From assembly GCA_977006965.1 (NCBI GenBank), contig OZ345362.1, positions 1,860,001-1,924,000 of the forward strand: a DNA stretch of 64,000 bases. The letters are read 5' to 3'. This document shows positions 62,073-64,000 of the stretch, in pieces. Origin of the DNA: Phymatolithon calcareum (Eukaryota > Rhodophyta > Florideophyceae > Hapalidiales). The notes beneath the pieces are model-generated. The model was not told the DNA's origin. It searched no databases and saw only the letters and a program-made list of their open reading frames with translations. Position 1 is the stretch's first letter; each line of letters begins with the position of its first letter. Both the position numbers and the translations under genes were made by a program.

Positions 62073-62666
62073 TCACTCCGCGCACGACATGCAGCACAAA
62101 TACCCCAATCCCGAGCAGCGCCTACACTTCGGCAGTTTATCATCAGTGATCACACTGCCGCGTGTCCACACTCTCTTCACTGCATCCACGCTCTCCCCAC
62201 CGACAAGCCAATCCTGGTCATCATCCCCGTCTGCAATGGCATCCCTCAACGCCTTTGCGCGATCGCGAGCCAATCTCGCCAACTCGCGCTGTTTCTCGGA
62301 GAGTGCGCGTGGCGGTCTCGGTGTCTGCGTCCGTTTCACATGATGATCGACACCGTTATCCAAAAACCCCTTTCGCGGCAGCACTGAAGCCGACATGCCC
62401 GATGGTGCCGGCACACGTCCCGTCCCTGCGCACCGATCGCACGGCAGCGTGCCGCGTCCGCCGCACACCGGACATGCATCGCCGGCACGCGACGCGCGCA
62501 CACTCGCGCAATTGCGCACATTGTGCCCCGGCTCGCCGCATCCCGAACAGCGCTGCGGGTACCAGGTGCGCGCGCAGAGGCGCACGTTGTGCCCGTCCTC
62601 GCCGCATCGCGAGCACCGGTACACGGCTGTGAAGAGCGCGCTGAAGGCCGGGAGAGGGGCCGACAT
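62073..62666 (-). CDS. Small zinc-binding protein: two CCHC knuckles plus two DnaJ-type CxxCxGxG motifs
   Basis: 197 codons from the ATG at 62664-62666 (the frame continues upstream without an ATG). Two zinc knuckles, CSRCGEDGHNVRLC and CSGCGEPGHNVRNC, lie within the first 50 residues. A DnaJ-like zinc pair follows (CPVCGGRG, CDRCAGTG), then a basic segment (RALSEKQRELARLARDRAKA), an acidic patch (DGDDDQDW), and a final CRRCSGLGYLCCMSC at the C-terminus. This suggests an RNA- or protein-binding role. DnaJ-type Cys-rich proteins without a J domain occur in plastids, but no transit peptide is evident. Confidence 0.75.
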   Translation of the reverse strand: MSAPLPAFSALFTAVYRCSRCGEDGHNVRLCARTWYPQRCSGCGEPGHNVRNCASVRASRAGDACPVCGGRGTLPCDRCAGTGRVPAPSGMSASVLPRKGFLDNGVDHHVKRTQTPRPPRALSEKQRELARLARDRAKALRDAIADGDDDQDWLVGGESVDAVKRVWTRGSVITDDKLPKCRRCSGLGYLCCMSCAE

Positions 62667-64000
62667 CTTTTGCGCGTGCCGGCGCGAGATGACGGGCGGA
62701 GGACGCGTTCTTGTGGAGGTGGAATGGCGGCTGGAGTACACGTGGCGTGGCGGAATGCGGATTGAAACGATTTTAGATTTTATGAAAATGAAAATTCAGA
62801 ATCTCGAGTTGAATCTGGAAAGATTGGGAGAACACCTTCTTTTTTCGCCGATGGCGATAGGACGGCCGAATGGGGTCCTCTGCTTGAGGGCGGATGTTAT
62901 TGGTGTGTTTAATCCTCCAACAGCGGCGCTTTGTAGTGGATTATTTCGGGGCGGCGGAGTGGAGGATGAGAATGACTGTATCGTTGGAGTGCTTTGTAAA
63001 CTGCATTCTTTTCGTCGCTACAATACCATGATGGATGGTTGGCAGGCTCGGAAAAGCTTTCCAGTTTGAATGAATGAATAATGTGTTTTCATGCCTGGTG
63101 TGGTCTATTTCGAATAACGCCATGTACCACTGAGTGTCATGGAACTGCTTGCGGTTTTCTCTCTTGTCAGCGCGACGGTCTTAGAATCATCCATTGTACC
63201 CCGCATTGTTCCGGTTTTCCAAATCGGACTAGAAATTTGGCAAATCTGTATAAGCTACAGTCAAGGCAGTGACGGTTAGTATCAGAGTGGCGAAAATTCA
63301 ATTCCCCTCTGCGCGGAAATGATGTTGAAAATTATTCACGCAAACAGCATCATGATGCTTGCTCAATGCGAACGGTTACACTTTACAAGGTCACATCGGT
63401 GAACGAGAAATTTTCATGGCCGAAATAAGCTCCTTTTAACGACCACTAGCGCATGACAGCCGTCAAGGAACGCTGAGAGAATGTACGCGTGGAGTACGGT
63501 TCGGGCGACAAGAAACAAAAGCTCGATGATGCGCGTTGAAGACAGATGAAGAGTGGCGCTTTTCGCGCGCTGTACACCACGAGAAAATTACGAAACGCGG
63601 AAGATCACATGATGTACTGTGTGTGTTGGAGAGAGCGATTTCTGGATCGTAACTCTTTAGATCTTAGACACATGGCCCTGGAATTACAGTAGATCAAAAA
63701 ATGGACCCTACGCCATCAATAAGATTATCTATTTTTTGTAAAAAATCTAGAGCTGCTCTTCTCACCGCATGTGCACATTGCTGAGGTTGCCGTTTGATCC
63801 CCATTTGCATCGCTTCATTCATTTCCGAGCCTTTGGTGCAAGCGCTTCATGACCTTCTGTCCAAAATTGTCACTTGTGTATCGCACCGACAGTGCTCATC
63901 CCTCCATTGTAGAAATGAGCACTGCCGGTGCAATACACAGTTGACATTTTTGCTACAAGAATAGTCCAAGTCTTCTTCTCACACACCTTACCCCGCCAAA
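62667..64000. other. No gene recognised; inverted repeat near the right edge
   Basis: Short ORFs only. 63875-63899 and 63915-63939 form 25-bp arms with two mismatches (left arm starts TGTGTATCGCACCGAC). Weaker pairing extends out to about 63864 and 63950. Could be a terminator-like hairpin or a small fold-back remnant. Confidence 0.45.

Noticed and set aside
62395-63069. 224-codon plus-strand ORF
   Set aside because: Largely antisense to the zinc-knuckle gene, whose Cys/His spacing shows the minus strand is the coding one.

Overview
This looks like nuclear DNA of a photosynthetic eukaryote, most likely a red alga. Most genes are a single exon; the few introns I can place are short (about 88 to 101 bp). 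Plastid-type genes (ferredoxin-nitrite reductase, an HCF173-like factor, a MenA-type prenyltransferase) sit among ordinary nuclear genes (ribosomal protein eL14, a COX20-like factor). A florideophyte such as Chondrus would fit, but the organism is an inference from gene content and architecture.

Layout. 1-17 kb is mobile-element rich. It holds a Gag-like reading frame running off the left edge, a 57-copy 8-bp minisatellite, an element bounded by 27-bp inverted repeats, a complete young Ty3/Gypsy retrotransposon on the minus strand (5814-12182, LTRs differing at 2 of 443 positions), and a decayed piggyBac element bounded by TTAA (14718-17085). 17.7-20.3 kb and 31-47.9 kb hold an apparently undescribed multicopy system. 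Between and after these lie conserved genes: an SPFH/band-7 protein with an SR-rich tail (20.9-25.2 kb), nitrite reductase (27.8-29.6 kb), and from 48.8 kb two TB2/DP1/HVA22-like membrane proteins, eL14, a COX20-like protein, a membrane protein, an AMP-binding protein split by a coiled coil, an HCF173-like protein, a MenA-like enzyme and a zinc-knuckle/DnaJ-type cysteine protein.

The main discovery is a family of at least ten microproteins of 46-56 codons sharing a C-terminal signature (PPxAPR, then DPF-PP, then NLPP). Most are too short or in the wrong frame to stand out as ORFs. They occur as divergent B(-)/A(+) pairs about 650-700 bp apart. Each gene has a TATA box about 111-121 bp before its ATG, and a CACGTG/ACGTGT element lies between. 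A decaying third sequence (called X here) converges on B. The X-B-A module is tandemly repeated four to five times at 31-47 kb and present once inverted at 19-20 kb. A second tiny gene, a 37-residue secreted amphipathic peptide, is present twice (17.7 kb plus, 47.7 kb minus). The two proteins are identical while their codons differ. In both places the peptide faces an A-type microprotein gene, so a peptide-A-B block has been duplicated in inverted orientation.

The array is also a natural insertion laboratory. Near-identical module copies give empty sites for a hAT-type MITE (44722-45263), a 1.36-kb insertion and a 70-bp retroposon-like insertion. The retrotransposon carries a textbook -1 frameshift signal (CCCAAAA, 7-nt spacer, 8-bp stem) between gag and pol.
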